Of a DNA stretch of 64,000 nt, positions 29,631-40,806 are shown in pieces. A program made the translations under genes and the position numbers. The notes beneath the pieces are model-generated. The model did not search any database, had not been told where the DNA came from, and saw only the letters and a program-made list of their open reading frames with translations. Origin of the DNA: Verrucomicrobiota bacterium (GTDB lineage Bacteria > Verrucomicrobiota > Verrucomicrobiia > Opitutales > UBA953); the NCBI GenBank assembly GCA_026397965.1, contig JAPLTU010000035.1, positions 3,892 to 67,891 on the forward strand, read 5' to 3'. The first letter of the stretch is position 1, and every line of letters starts with the position of its first letter.

Positions 29631-30989
29631 ATGTCCTCCGCCGAAACGATTGTCGCTGCCGCCACCCCTGCCGGGCGCTCGGCCCTTGCCGTTCTGCGGA
29701 TCGACGGCCCTCTGGCGGTCAAGATCGCAACCGAAGCGCTGCAGCGTAAAACAACTCTCGCCGAACGCCAGGCCACCCCCGCTATCTGGCGAGACGTTGC
29801 CGGGAAGCCGATCGATCAAATCGTCGCCGTCCTTTGGTGCGCGGGAAAATCTTTCACGGGCAATGACTCGCTGGAAATCACCTGCCACGGTAATCCCCTA
29901 CTCGTTCGCCGGCTGACCGAAGATTGCCTAGCTCGCGGCGGCCGCATGGCCGAGCCCGGCGAGTTCACGCGGCGCGCCTTTCTCGCCGGCCGGATGGACC
30001 TCACCCAAGCGGAAGCCGTGGCCGATCTCATCCATGCCAGTTCTGAGCGCGCGCTCATCTCCGCTCGCCGGATGCTGGCCGGCGAACTCGGACAGAAAAT
30101 CGCCAACTGGACCGACCGGCTCTTGCAAGTCCTGGCTGAACTGGAAGCGCACATTGATTTTCCGGAAGAAGACCTACCCGTCGAAGACCCCACGGGACCC
30201 GCATCCAGATTGGTCGGAATGGCGTCAGAACTTAATGGATACGCTCGGACCGCCCGGCACGACAGCGCGCTCCGCGATGGATTGAGAATCGCGGTCGTCG
30301 GCGCCCCGAACGCAGGTAAGTCCAGTTTGCTTAACCTATTGGCCGGAGCCGAGCGCGCGCTCGTCAGCGCCGAACCGGGCACCACGCGCGATTACTTGGA
30401 AGCGCCCATCGCTGGCCTGCCACTGCACGTGACAGCCGTCGATACCGCTGGCCTCCGCGTCGGCGGCACCGCGCTCGAAAATGCCGGGATGCTTCGCTCC
30501 CTTGAGCAAGCGCGCGCGGCGCATTTTCTGGTTCTCGTCGTCGACGCTTCCGTTAAGCCCCCTGCCCTGCCGCCGGAATTAACAATACTCTTGGACATCA
30601 AGCGTACGCTCGTGATCGCCAATAAATCTGACTTACCCGAAGCGGCCGAACAGCAGGATTTTTTGCCACACTTTACCAAGCTGCGAACCTGCCTTTTGCA
30701 CGGCGAAGATGCCGAGCCTCTTCGGGCCCGCCTCGGTGCCATCTTAATTGAACGCGAGGTCGCCCCGGGCGCCGAAGATTTGGTCGTCAGTGTCCGCCAT
30801 GCCGATGCCCTCCAGCGGGCGGCCGAAGCCCTGTTGCTTGCCCATGGCCACCTCAAAGCCCCCATCCAAACGGAGCTTGCCGCCGCCCGAGGGCGGGAGG
30901 CCCTGGACGCCCTCGGGGAGGTCGTGGGTCGAATTGATAATGAGCGTATGCTGGACAAGCTCTTTGCTTCCTTCTGCATTGGTAAGTGA
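29631..30989 (+). CDS. mnmE: tRNA modification GTPase MnmE
   Basis: ETIVAAATPAGRSALAVLRIDG, GEFTRRAFLAGRMDLTQAEAVADLI, GAPNAGKSSLLN, C-terminal CIGK. Confidence 0.97.
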   Translation: MSSAETIVAAATPAGRSALAVLRIDGPLAVKIATEALQRKTTLAERQATPAIWRDVAGKPIDQIVAVLWCAGKSFTGNDSLEITCHGNPLLVRRLTEDCLARGGRMAEPGEFTRRAFLAGRMDLTQAEAVADLIHASSERALISARRMLAGELGQKIANWTDRLLQVLAELEAHIDFPEEDLPVEDPTGPASRLVGMASELNGYARTARHDSALRDGLRIAVVGAPNAGKSSLLNLLAGAERALVSAEPGTTRDYLEAPIAGLPLHVTAVDTAGLRVGGTALENAGMLRSLEQARAAHFLVLVVDASVKPPALPPELTILLDIKRTLVIANKSDLPEAAEQQDFLPHFTKLRTCLLHGEDAEPLRARLGAILIEREVAPGAEDLVVSVRHADALQRAAEALLLAHGHLKAPIQTELAAARGREALDALGEVVGRIDNERMLDKLFASFCIGK

Positions 30990-31013
30990 TTCTCTCCTCC
31001 TGGAGAGAAGCTT

Positions 31014-32897
<1,884 letters not shown>

Positions 32898-32913
32898 CAG
32901 GGTAGGGAATTGT

Positions 32914-32929
32914 TGTTCCACGTGGAACA
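32914..32929. other. parS: parS-like centromere palindrome (downstream of mnmG)
   Basis: Exact TGTTCCACGTGGAACA; 20-bp perfect palindrome with flanks (32912-32931). Confidence 0.85.
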
Positions 32930-32977
32930 ACCAATGTGAAGATTGTCAAAAGGAAGGGTTACAGTTATGTTTCTTTA

Positions 32978-33012
32978 TTATGTAAGTTATTATTTTATAA
33001 GGACTTACATAA
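32978..33012. repeat. AT-rich inverted repeat
   Basis: TTATGTAAGT ... ACTTACATAA, perfect 10-bp arms with 15-nt spacer in AT-rich intergenic DNA. Confidence 0.75.
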
Positions 33013-33106
33013 TTTTTCACCTGTTTTAACCCAACCGTTTCAATTGTCACCTAACTCTGGCGATTCGGAAGGATAGGTATAAATAATATAATAACTTAAA
33101 CAAATC

Positions 33107-33802
33107 ATGGACGCTGAACATCTCAAACAAATCCTTATTGTCGACGACGAGTCCGATGTCACGGAACTGTTGGATTATAAATTCCGGCAGGCAGGTTATG
33201 CCGTGCGCACCCTGAACGACCCGCTGAGGGCTCTCGGCCTGGCGAGGGACTTTCGCCCTGATCTTATCATCCTAGATGTCATGATGCCCGAGCTCACAGG
33301 CGTCCAGTTGCTGCGCATGGTACGGTCGGACGCTCTCCTGCAAGACACCCCGGTGATTCTCCTCACAGCCAAAACCGAAACGGCCGACAAAGTAAAAGGC
33401 CTCGAGTCGGGAGCCGACGATTATGTCAGCAAACCTTTTGATGTCCGTGAATTAATGCTACGCGCCCAGGCGCTTTTACGGCGGGCAAAATCGGCGGCCG
33501 CCAAGCCCTCGACACGACTCGCGGCAGGTGCGCTGCTTTTGGATATCGAACGGCATGAAGTCTCCTCCCAAGGCAAAACCGTAGAACTCACCGCGACCGA
33601 ATTCAAGTTATTGCGGCTGATGTTAGAACGCAAAGGGCGCGTACAATCTCGCGAAGAGTTGCTGTCCGATGTTTGGAATTATTCTCCGGACCTCGAAACT
33701 CGGACGGTCGATACACATGTCCGTCGCTTACGCGAAAAATTGGGTCCCGCGGGAGATGTCATCGAAACTGTCCGCGGGGTAGGGTATCGCGTCGCGGGGT
33801 AA
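33107..33802 (+). CDS. OmpR/PhoB-family response regulator
   Basis: LIVDDESDVTELLDYKF, DVMMPELTG, SGADDYVSKPFD receiver; winged-helix ETRTVDTHVRRLREKLG...VRGVGYRV. Confidence 0.93.
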   Translation: MDAEHLKQILIVDDESDVTELLDYKFRQAGYAVRTLNDPLRALGLARDFRPDLIILDVMMPELTGVQLLRMVRSDALLQDTPVILLTAKTETADKVKGLESGADDYVSKPFDVRELMLRAQALLRRAKSAAAKPSTRLAAGALLLDIERHEVSSQGKTVELTATEFKLLRLMLERKGRVQSREELLSDVWNYSPDLETRTVDTHVRRLREKLGPAGDVIETVRGVGYRVAG

Positions 33803-33847
33803 TCGGCTTTGCTCTCGCCCGTTCTCTAATCCCTGTCATCTTAGGCG

Positions 33848-35092
33848 ATGATGACTTGGCTTCCGTGGATTCTCCTCATCGCGCTTTCGGTCGTCGCGGC
33901 TTGGTGCGTCGCAGAAATCAACCGCTTGATTCGCTGGGCCCGGCGCGCCTTGCTCCGCGGCGATGCGGGCGGCCGTCCGTCCGGTCGTTTGGCTTCGGCA
34001 CTTAAGTTGGATGAGTTATTTCTTTCGATCGAAAGTCGGGCACTGACGGAAAACGAAAACCGCGCCGCGGCTTCCCGCCGAATCGAAGCCTTGCTGGCAC
34101 CCCTTACGGATGCGGTCCTCGTCGTGGATGCGCAAGATCGCTTGCGCCTCGCTAATCCAGCAGCGATCACGCTCTTCGGTCTGCCAGAAAAAACGGGGTG
34201 GGGCTCCATCGTGCCGTTAGTAAAAAGTGCTGACTTCATCGAGCTCGTACATCGCGTCCGCCAAGAGGGCGGGGGACGTTCGACGCTCTTGCTTAATCGC
34301 GCGCCCTTGGCTGACGTCTGGATCCAAGCCGCCGGAGCCCTCACCGACCCCGAAGGATTCGGCGAAGATGCGGCCATCTTTGTCTTAGCAGACGTCACCG
34401 CCCTCAAACGACTTCAAGCCATGGAGCGGGATTTCATCACCAATGTCTCCCATGACCTGCGGACTCCAGTGACGATTTTGCGCGGTTATGCTGAAACCTT
34501 GGCCGATGACCATGACACGATGTCGGTCGCGGACCGCGGTCGCTTTGTCCAAAAAATCGTCAGCTCCGTCGGACGCCTCCAAGGGCTGGTCGAAGGCTTG
34601 CTCGCGCTTGCGAGCCTTGAGACCGCCCAAAGCGTCCAACGTGAAGCCGGTGCCCTCCACCGGGCCATCCGGGAGGTGGTCGATGCCTATGACGCCCGGT
34701 GCCGTGCCGTCGGGGTGACGCTCGCGCTCTCCTTAAATGCGGCCGAAGATTCGGCGGCCGATCCGGTCCAAACTCACCGTTTAGTCCAAAATTTATTAGA
34801 CAATGCCTTGGCGCACGCGGCCGGGGTGACACTCATCCAGATCACGACCGCCAACCTGCCCAAGGGCGTCGAGCTCTGTGTCGAAGATAATGGGGGAGGG
34901 GTCCCCAGCACAGATCTACCACGGCTCTTTGACCGTTTCTATCGCACCGACAAGTCCCGCCAAGCCGGAGGCAGCGGGCTTGGGCTCAGCATCGTCAGAC
35001 AGGTGGCTGAACTTCATGGCGGCTCCGCCACCGCTGAGCCGGCTCGCCCCAGAGGTCTAAAGGTGACGGTTACCTTCCCTGGAGCCGCCTAA
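33848..35092 (+). CDS. PhoR-like sensor histidine kinase
   Basis: PAS-like region, HisKA FITNVSHDLRTPVTILRGYAETL, HATPase LCVEDNGGGVPSTDLPRLFDRFYR, GSGLGLSIV. Confidence 0.92.
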   Translation: MMTWLPWILLIALSVVAAWCVAEINRLIRWARRALLRGDAGGRPSGRLASALKLDELFLSIESRALTENENRAAASRRIEALLAPLTDAVLVVDAQDRLRLANPAAITLFGLPEKTGWGSIVPLVKSADFIELVHRVRQEGGGRSTLLLNRAPLADVWIQAAGALTDPEGFGEDAAIFVLADVTALKRLQAMERDFITNVSHDLRTPVTILRGYAETLADDHDTMSVADRGRFVQKIVSSVGRLQGLVEGLLALASLETAQSVQREAGALHRAIREVVDAYDARCRAVGVTLALSLNAAEDSAADPVQTHRLVQNLLDNALAHAAGVTLIQITTANLPKGVELCVEDNGGGVPSTDLPRLFDRFYRTDKSRQAGGSGLGLSIVRQVAELHGGSATAEPARPRGLKVTVTFPGAA

Positions 35093-35105
35093 GGGTAGCC
35101 CCATG

Positions 35106-35134
35106 AAAAACCCGCCGAACTTCGGCGGGTTTTT
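35106..35134. terminator. Bidirectional intrinsic terminator
   Basis: AAAAACCCGCCGAA-c-TTCGGCGGGTTTTT between the kinase gene and convergent tRNA-Gly; T-tract in both directions. Confidence 0.9.
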
Positions 35135-35149
35135 GCTCCCTCATTAAAG

Positions 35150-35224
35150 TGGAGCGCGCGACTGGACTTGAACCAGCAACAGCCACCTTGGCAAGGTGGT
35201 ACTCTACCATTGAGCTACACGCGC
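35150..35224 (-). tRNA. tRNA-Gly (anticodon GCC), CCA encoded
   Basis: Minus strand GCGCGTGTAGCTCAATGGTAGAGTACCACCTTGCCAAGGTGGCTGTTGCTGGTTCAAGTCCAGTCGCGCGCTCCA folds as cloverleaf: 7-bp acceptor, CCACC-TTGCCAA-GGTGG anticodon arm, TTCAAGT T-loop. Confidence 0.95.
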
Positions 35225-35250
35225 ACTCGGAGGAAAGCAGACCAAACGCC

Positions 35251-36117
35251 CTAGCGGGTGTCAAGCCTTTGGGCAAAACGGTCTCGGATAGGCTTGGGAG
35301 TAGGGTGCAGGCCAGCTTTTTCGAGCCGGCTTGCCGCCACATCAGACAGGAGCCACCTTACCACTGGCTTTAAATCTTCTAACTTATCCTGCCGGACAAA
35401 GAGAACCAAGGGCAGACGAAGAGGGTAGTCGCCGTTATAAATATTCATCTCGTCGGGCGAGTACGCCGTCGTCGAACTTCCAGGGCGGCCGTCCGCAACC
35501 TGCAACACGCGACCCACCGAACCCAAAGGCAATTGCGGCATGAGCTGCAAGGCGCTGGAGCGCGAAGCGACCAGGTCCGCCGCTAATTCCACGGAAATAT
35601 TCTGCCTTACGTCCGGACGGAAAATTGCTCCATTCAGAACAAGGCCCTGAAAGAGTTCTCGCACGAAAGAGTTATCAGGCGAACAGACTCCCGGCGTAAT
35701 TAACTCCGAACGAGTGACCCCAGGAACGTCGTTCCAATTAATCATCCGCTGTCTCGGGTCATTGGCAAAGACGCCAGACAAGGAGGCGAAATCGATATGA
35801 TCGATGGCATTCGAACGGTGCACCCCGACAATCACCGCGGCATTCGCGATGGGAAATTCTCGGAGTTTCAAATTGCCTGCCACCTTAGGCGTGGGCTCAC
35901 CGGGACGCTGAAATAGAATCGCAGCGAAGGCTTTCCCTTCGGCTAACGCTTTAGCACCAGGCAGGCTGCCCGAAAAATCTGCGGTTCCTTCCTTGCGAGA
36001 TGACTCAACGACCCCTTCAGTCAATGCCCAGGAAACGACGTCCGAGCCGACGAAATCAGCCGCGAACGCCGACCCCGCCGCCGCGATTAATAAAAATGAC
36101 CGGAACATGAATGTCAT
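35251..36117 (-). CDS. PstS-like periplasmic phosphate/anion-binding protein
   Basis: Signal peptide then DFVGSDVVSWALTEGVVE; PBP-like domain with RSNAIDHIDFASLSGVFANDPRQRMINWNDV; overlaps the upstream regulator gene. Confidence 0.7.
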   Translation of the reverse strand: MTFMFRSFLLIAAAGSAFAADFVGSDVVSWALTEGVVESSRKEGTADFSGSLPGAKALAEGKAFAAILFQRPGEPTPKVAGNLKLREFPIANAAVIVGVHRSNAIDHIDFASLSGVFANDPRQRMINWNDVPGVTRSELITPGVCSPDNSFVRELFQGLVLNGAIFRPDVRQNISVELAADLVASRSSALQLMPQLPLGSVGRVLQVADGRPGSSTTAYSPDEMNIYNGDYPLRLPLVLFVRQDKLEDLKPVVRWLLSDVAASRLEKAGLHPTPKPIRDRFAQRLDTR

Positions 36118-37496
36118 TGGGCCGGAAGTTCTGGGCCGGAATCCAACTCAGGCCATTGAAGTAATTTACGGTGCAACGTCCGGCGGGAAATCCCCATTAA
36201 TTCGGAGGCGCGGGTGCGATTACGACCAGCGGTCGCCAAGGCCTGTCGTAAAAGCTGTTTCTCGTTCTGTTCGCGATCAAGGACCAGGGCCGCTCCGCCG
36301 ACGGAATTAAAACGTGGTTGAATTTCAACCTGAGAGAAACGTGCGTCCAGATCGGCGGCGGCCACGACCTTGCCCGCGCGTAAAACCGCGAGGTTTTCAC
36401 AGGCATTCCGCAGCTCACGAATATTTCCCGGCCATCCATAATGAACGAGAATCGCTTCCGCCTCGGATGAAAGTTTGGCCGGCACGCTATTGTTCTCTTT
36501 GGCAAAACGGGCAAGGTAGTGTGCCAAAAGCAAAGGGATATCATCTTGCCGTTCGCAGAGCGATGGCAAGCGAAGCGGAACGACCGAAAGACGATAATAA
36601 AGGTCTTCGCGGAATTTGCCTTCGCGCACCATTTGGTTGAGGTCGCGATTCGTCGCGCAAACCAAGCGTATATCTAGGGCAATCGGACGGTGCGAACCCA
36701 GTCGCTCCACCGCCCTCGTCTCCAGAAAGCGGAGGAGTTTCACTTGGGTCGTGGCATCAATCTCACCGATTTCATCCAAGAACAAGGTGCCGCCGTCCGC
36801 TGACTCGAAGCGTCCAACACGGCGTTCCGTCGCTCCCGTGAACGCTCCTTTTTCGTGTCCGAAAAGTTCACTCTCCAGGAGGTTAGCCGGTATCGCCGCG
36901 CAATGCACCGCCATGAAGGGCCCTTTGGAACGATGGCTGGCCTGATGAATCATCTGCGCAAAAAGCTCCTTGCCCGTACCGGTATCGCCGAGGAGTAGCA
37001 CGGTCGCATTAGACGGCGCCACCGCGCGGACTTGTTCGATCGCACGCTGTAGGGAAGCGGAAGATCCCACGACTTCGCCGAGCGAAAATTTTCGATCCAA
37101 CCGCGTCTTCAGCGTAACGACTTCTTTTTCCGTCGAACGGGCCTTCAGTCCCCGTTCCAATAAGATTTCTACCTGACGCAAGTCCACGGGCTTCTGCATA
37201 AACCAATAGGCGCCACGGCTCATCGCCTGGACCGCGGTATCCACGTCGCCATAGGCAGTCATCATGATGCACACGGGTTGGTTGGCGAGTTTCAGAGCCC
37301 GTTCAATCACAGCCATCCCGTCTTCGCCCGCCATCCGTAAGTCGGTCAAGACCGCATCCGGAGGCACGTCCTGCATCAGGCGTATCGCCTCGGCGGCATC
37401 TTTCGCCACGAAGGTTTCATATTTATCTTCTAGGGCGGCCCGCAAACCTTCGCGCGAATGCTTCTCGTCATCGACGATCAGAACGGTGGGTTTCAT
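36114..37496 (-). CDS. Sigma-54-dependent NtrC-family response regulator
   Basis: Receiver domain; AAA+ GDTGTGKELFAQMIH, GHEKGAFTGATERRVGRFE (GAFTGA), GGTLFLDEIGEI; Fis-type HTH RTRASELMGISRRTLHRKL. Confidence 0.95.
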   Translation of the reverse strand: MKPTVLIVDDEKHSREGLRAALEDKYETFVAKDAAEAIRLMQDVPPDAVLTDLRMAGEDGMAVIERALKLANQPVCIMMTAYGDVDTAVQAMSRGAYWFMQKPVDLRQVEILLERGLKARSTEKEVVTLKTRLDRKFSLGEVVGSSASLQRAIEQVRAVAPSNATVLLLGDTGTGKELFAQMIHQASHRSKGPFMAVHCAAIPANLLESELFGHEKGAFTGATERRVGRFESADGGTLFLDEIGEIDATTQVKLLRFLETRAVERLGSHRPIALDIRLVCATNRDLNQMVREGKFREDLYYRLSVVPLRLPSLCERQDDIPLLLAHYLARFAKENNSVPAKLSSEAEAILVHYGWPGNIRELRNACENLAVLRAGKVVAAADLDARFSQVEIQPRFNSVGGAALVLDREQNEKQLLRQALATAGRNRTRASELMGISRRTLHRKLLQWPELDSGPELPAQ

Positions 37497-37501
37497 AAAA
37501 A

Positions 37502-38542
37502 TTAGGCTTCCGAACTGTAGGAGTGGGTTGCCGCGCCCCACGCGCGGGCCGCTTTTTCCGCCAAGGCCGCGCGGGCTCGCGAGACTTCGGCCAAGCGCGC
37601 CTTCAGATTGGCGTTCGCTACGCCGGCCAAATCGTCGAGGTCGCAAAGATAAACTCCCGCCAACGACCGACCAGCGGCAGCAAAATTTCGTGGTACTCCC
37701 AAATCAACCAACAGGAGTGGGCGCCCTTGGCGCCGCTCCGTCAGCTGCCGAATGCTATCAAAATCTAGGAGCGAGCGCTCGACGGTCGCACAGCCGACGA
37801 TGACATCGTGCGCATACGCTTGTTTTAAAGCGTCCGCCAGTGTCATCGCCGAGCCCGCAAATTCTTCAGCCAGCAAGCGGGCGTTCTCGAACGACCGCGA
37901 GGCAACCGCCACCTGCGAAGCCCCGCGGGAAACGAGGGCCTGAGCAACCTGGCGACCGACGTCGCCGGTTCCAAAAATCAAGACGCGCGCATCAGCCAGC
38001 GAACCAAATACGCGCATGGCGAGATCAACCGCTACATTCCCGAGGCTGACTTGGCCTTGTGCGATGCCGGTATGGGTGCGTGCCCAAGCACCTGCTTGAA
38101 AGGCACGCTGGAAGACGCGGTTAAGAATCGGTCCCGTCATGCCGCGCGCCAAGGCGTCCGCATAGGCATCCTTCGTTTGACCAGCGATTTCAACTTCTCC
38201 GACCATTTGAGAATCAAGACCGGAAACGACCCCGAAAAGATGTTCGACGGCCAGCAACCCAGGCACCGCCCGTAGGTGTTGATCGAGAGCTTCGGCTGGG
38301 GCTCCCGTCGCTTTCATTAACGCCGTGCGCAAATGCAAGGCCGCCGCTTCATCACCAACTGCGTAGGCTTCCAGTCGATTACAGGTGGCAAGCAATACCG
38401 CTTCCGCGAGGCCGGCCTCGCGAGCCGCCGCATAAAAAATGTCTACCCCTCCGGGCGGCACCGTGAAGGCCGCGCGTTCATCTAGACCAGCGGTACGATG
38501 GGTCGCACTGAGTGCGACCAGATTCTTAGGTCGTTCACTCAT
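37502..38542 (-). CDS. hemA: Glutamyl-tRNA reductase
   Basis: TCNRLEAYAV, GLDSQMVGEVEIAGQ, GTGDVGRQVAQALVSRGA, DLGVPRNF. Confidence 0.94.
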   Translation of the reverse strand: MSERPKNLVALSATHRTAGLDERAAFTVPPGGVDIFYAAAREAGLAEAVLLATCNRLEAYAVGDEAAALHLRTALMKATGAPAEALDQHLRAVPGLLAVEHLFGVVSGLDSQMVGEVEIAGQTKDAYADALARGMTGPILNRVFQRAFQAGAWARTHTGIAQGQVSLGNVAVDLAMRVFGSLADARVLIFGTGDVGRQVAQALVSRGASQVAVASRSFENARLLAEEFAGSAMTLADALKQAYAHDVIVGCATVERSLLDFDSIRQLTERRQGRPLLLVDLGVPRNFAAAGRSLAGVYLCDLDDLAGVANANLKARLAEVSRARAALAEKAARAWGAATHSYSSEA

Positions 38543-39389
38543 GAGAATGAGGAAAAGATAAGTAAAGCGCGACGAGTGCCGGAACAAAGGCCCAAAGCGA
38601 AGCACGCGCAAAGGCTGCACCTGCGAGGCGATGCCGACGACGCTGAATAATCACATAAAGTCCGGCCACCCACGTAAGCAGCGAGGCGGATAGTTTTGGA
38701 AGAGCGACGAGCAGATCGCGTTGCGCCCAATCGGTAGCTCCAATCACCAGCGACAAGCCCAACAGCCAGACGGCTGCTCCAAGTAATTGGCTGCCTACTC
38801 TATCTAATGGGACGAGCGAGGGGAGTAGTGCGTAGATGCCACCAAACCGACGTTTCGCGAGCGCTCGGTCCTGTAAAAGGTAAGCGGCCGAATTAAGTGC
38901 CTGGGCGGCCAACACACAGTAAGCGAGGACGGCCGCGCCGACATGCATCACCAACATCGGCTTGTTCGCATTCGTCGTAGGGTGGGGGACAACCCCAAGC
39001 CCGACAGCGATGAGCAAACAAACGGCGGTCGCACTACCGATCGCCCAGCTTGGCAAACGATGGTTAAATGTTAGGTCCAGAAAGCCGGCGAGTCCCGCAA
39101 GTCCCCAGGCAATCGACAGGAGTACCTCGGCTGACGTGGTAATCGGCAGGGCGCGCGTCCTTAAACATTGGTAGGCCAGCATAGCCGTAATCAAAACCCA
39201 GCCCGCCCGAAGGAGCCAAAGGGCAGCCGTCTGAAGCTTGCCTGAATTATCTCTGGGCGCATACCAATCTAAGACCGCCGCCGTCAAAAATACCAACGCT
39301 GCCCCAACCCAGCAATCCCGGGTCAAAGGCAGGGCGGCAATATCTGCGACAAACTGGGCCATGCTTGGAAATTGATGGGGGTGTGACAT
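38535..39389 (-). CDS. CcsA/HemX-like cytochrome c assembly membrane protein
   Basis: Multi-TM protein upstream of hemA; HVGAAVLAYCVLAAQALNSAAYLLQDRAL resembles CcsA/YpjD. Confidence 0.82.
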   Translation of the reverse strand: MSHPHQFPSMAQFVADIAALPLTRDCWVGAALVFLTAAVLDWYAPRDNSGKLQTAALWLLRAGWVLITAMLAYQCLRTRALPITTSAEVLLSIAWGLAGLAGFLDLTFNHRLPSWAIGSATAVCLLIAVGLGVVPHPTTNANKPMLVMHVGAAVLAYCVLAAQALNSAAYLLQDRALAKRRFGGIYALLPSLVPLDRVGSQLLGAAVWLLGLSLVIGATDWAQRDLLVALPKLSASLLTWVAGLYVIIQRRRHRLAGAAFARASLWAFVPALVALYLSFPHSHE

Positions 39390-39465
39390 TTTGGCAAACC
39401 TCCATTCTTACCTCAGTTCTTGCACGTTTAAACAGGGGGGGTACGTTGGCCTTCTCCCTTATTTT

Positions 39466-39921
39466 ATGCATCACAATCTCTACGACCTTACGCAGCATCC
39501 TCCCCGCAGCCCCCGCGTCCGCCTCGGGGGCCTTGTCATCCTCCCCCGGATGATCGATAAAGCCCGCGCCACCCTGATTGGTAAAAATGGCGATTACAAC
39601 TACGCCTGCTCACTGGATCGTAACGTCCTCGACTTTTTAGGTATTGAGGCAGATGCACTTAAGTTGCAGATTGAGAATGGCTTAGGAGACGGAGAAATCT
39701 TGGCATGGCTAATGGCTAACGCCAAGAAGCCCCGCTTGGGCCAAGAAATCGCAGCCTTCAGCGCTTTTCACGAACAAAGAGCCCCAAGCGCACCGGCTGG
39801 GCGGGCTAAACTGACCGAATATCAGTCCGCCACCCCAGCGGGGGCTAAGCGCGAAGACATCGTCACGTGGTTCGACGTGCTCGACCTCGACGACCACCAA
39901 AGTTTTGGCGGTAAAGTCTAA
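39466..39921 (+). CDS. DUF5069-like conserved protein
   Basis: DLTQHPPRSPRVRLGGLVILPRMIDKARATLIGKNGDYNY ... CSLDRNVLDFLGI. Confidence 0.75.
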   Translation: MHHNLYDLTQHPPRSPRVRLGGLVILPRMIDKARATLIGKNGDYNYACSLDRNVLDFLGIEADALKLQIENGLGDGEILAWLMANAKKPRLGQEIAAFSAFHEQRAPSAPAGRAKLTEYQSATPAGAKREDIVTWFDVLDLDDHQSFGGKV

Positions 39922-39942
39922 GCTCCAACTGAGGCTTAAGCC

Positions 39943-40407
39943 ATGGCTCCCCCCAATTGGCCACGCCGTATACTCTTGGTGTGCATGGGTAATATTTGTC
40001 GTTCGCCGACCGCCGAAGGGGTCCTCCGCCAGCACGCCAAACTAAACGGAGCCGAAATCGAATTTGATTCCGCCGGGACGGAAAATTATCACCTCGGCTG
40101 TCCGCCCGATCCGCGCTCTATTCACCATGCGAAATTACGCGGTTACGATCTTTCCCCGCTTCGAGCCCGTCAGGTTGAATTCTCTGATTTTGCACACTAC
40201 GACATCATCCTGGCAGCCGATGAGATAAACTTACACGCACTGCGGCCCCAATGCCCCGCCGAGCATCAACATAAACTCGTTCTTTTCCTGGGGACCGAAG
40301 CCCTTCCCGATCCTTATTACGGCGAAGCTAAAGACTTCGAAAAAGTCCTCGATTTAGTCGAAAAACGTGCGAAATACCTACTAACCAGTTGGCAGCGTCA
40401 TAACTGA
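39943..40407 (+). CDS. Low-molecular-weight protein-tyrosine-phosphatase family protein
   Basis: LLVCMGNICRSPTAEGVL (C-x5-R-S loop), LPDPYYGEAKDFEKVLDLVE. Confidence 0.93.
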   Translation: MAPPNWPRRILLVCMGNICRSPTAEGVLRQHAKLNGAEIEFDSAGTENYHLGCPPDPRSIHHAKLRGYDLSPLRARQVEFSDFAHYDIILAADEINLHALRPQCPAEHQHKLVLFLGTEALPDPYYGEAKDFEKVLDLVEKRAKYLLTSWQRHN

Positions 40408-40450
40408 ATGGTTGCCGAAGTTCGCCGCCCTCCGTTTCCTTCACCCAGCG

Positions 40451-40804
40451 ATGTACCAAGTTAATTTTAGCGATCAAGCTATGCACGTCTTAGGTAAACT
40501 ACCGACGTTGGAGCAGATGGAAGTCGTGGAGGCATTTTCTTCGCTCACCCCAGAAGACATGCTTCAAGGTCGCTCAGACTTGGGGACCGTCCGGCGCGGC
40601 GGACATACCTATCACCGCTTACGCGTCGGCGAATTCCGTATTTATTTTGAGGCCGCCGAAGGCTCGCTCATGGCTAATTATGTCTTACATCGGCATACCT
40701 TTAAAGACTTCGCTTTTCGCTCTCACCTTCCCTTCCCCGAAGACGAAGCCCGCCTCGAACAAGAAGGCGGCTTCTGGAAATACCTCGACGAACCCAAATC
40801 CTAA
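40451..40804 (+). CDS. RelE/ParE-superfamily-like protein without obvious antitoxin
   Basis: MYQVNFSDQAMHVLGKLP...TYHRLRVGEFRIYFEAAEG; ATG at 40451 preferred over upstream TTG. Confidence 0.72.
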   Translation: MYQVNFSDQAMHVLGKLPTLEQMEVVEAFSSLTPEDMLQGRSDLGTVRRGGHTYHRLRVGEFRIYFEAAEGSLMANYVLHRHTFKDFAFRSHLPFPEDEARLEQEGGFWKYLDEPKS

Positions 40805-40806
40805 GC

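Noticed and set aside
35150-35224. tRNA-Gly as an integration site for a genomic island
   Set aside because: No integrase or direct-repeat copy of the tRNA end is visible in flanking DNA; neighbours are ordinary genes.
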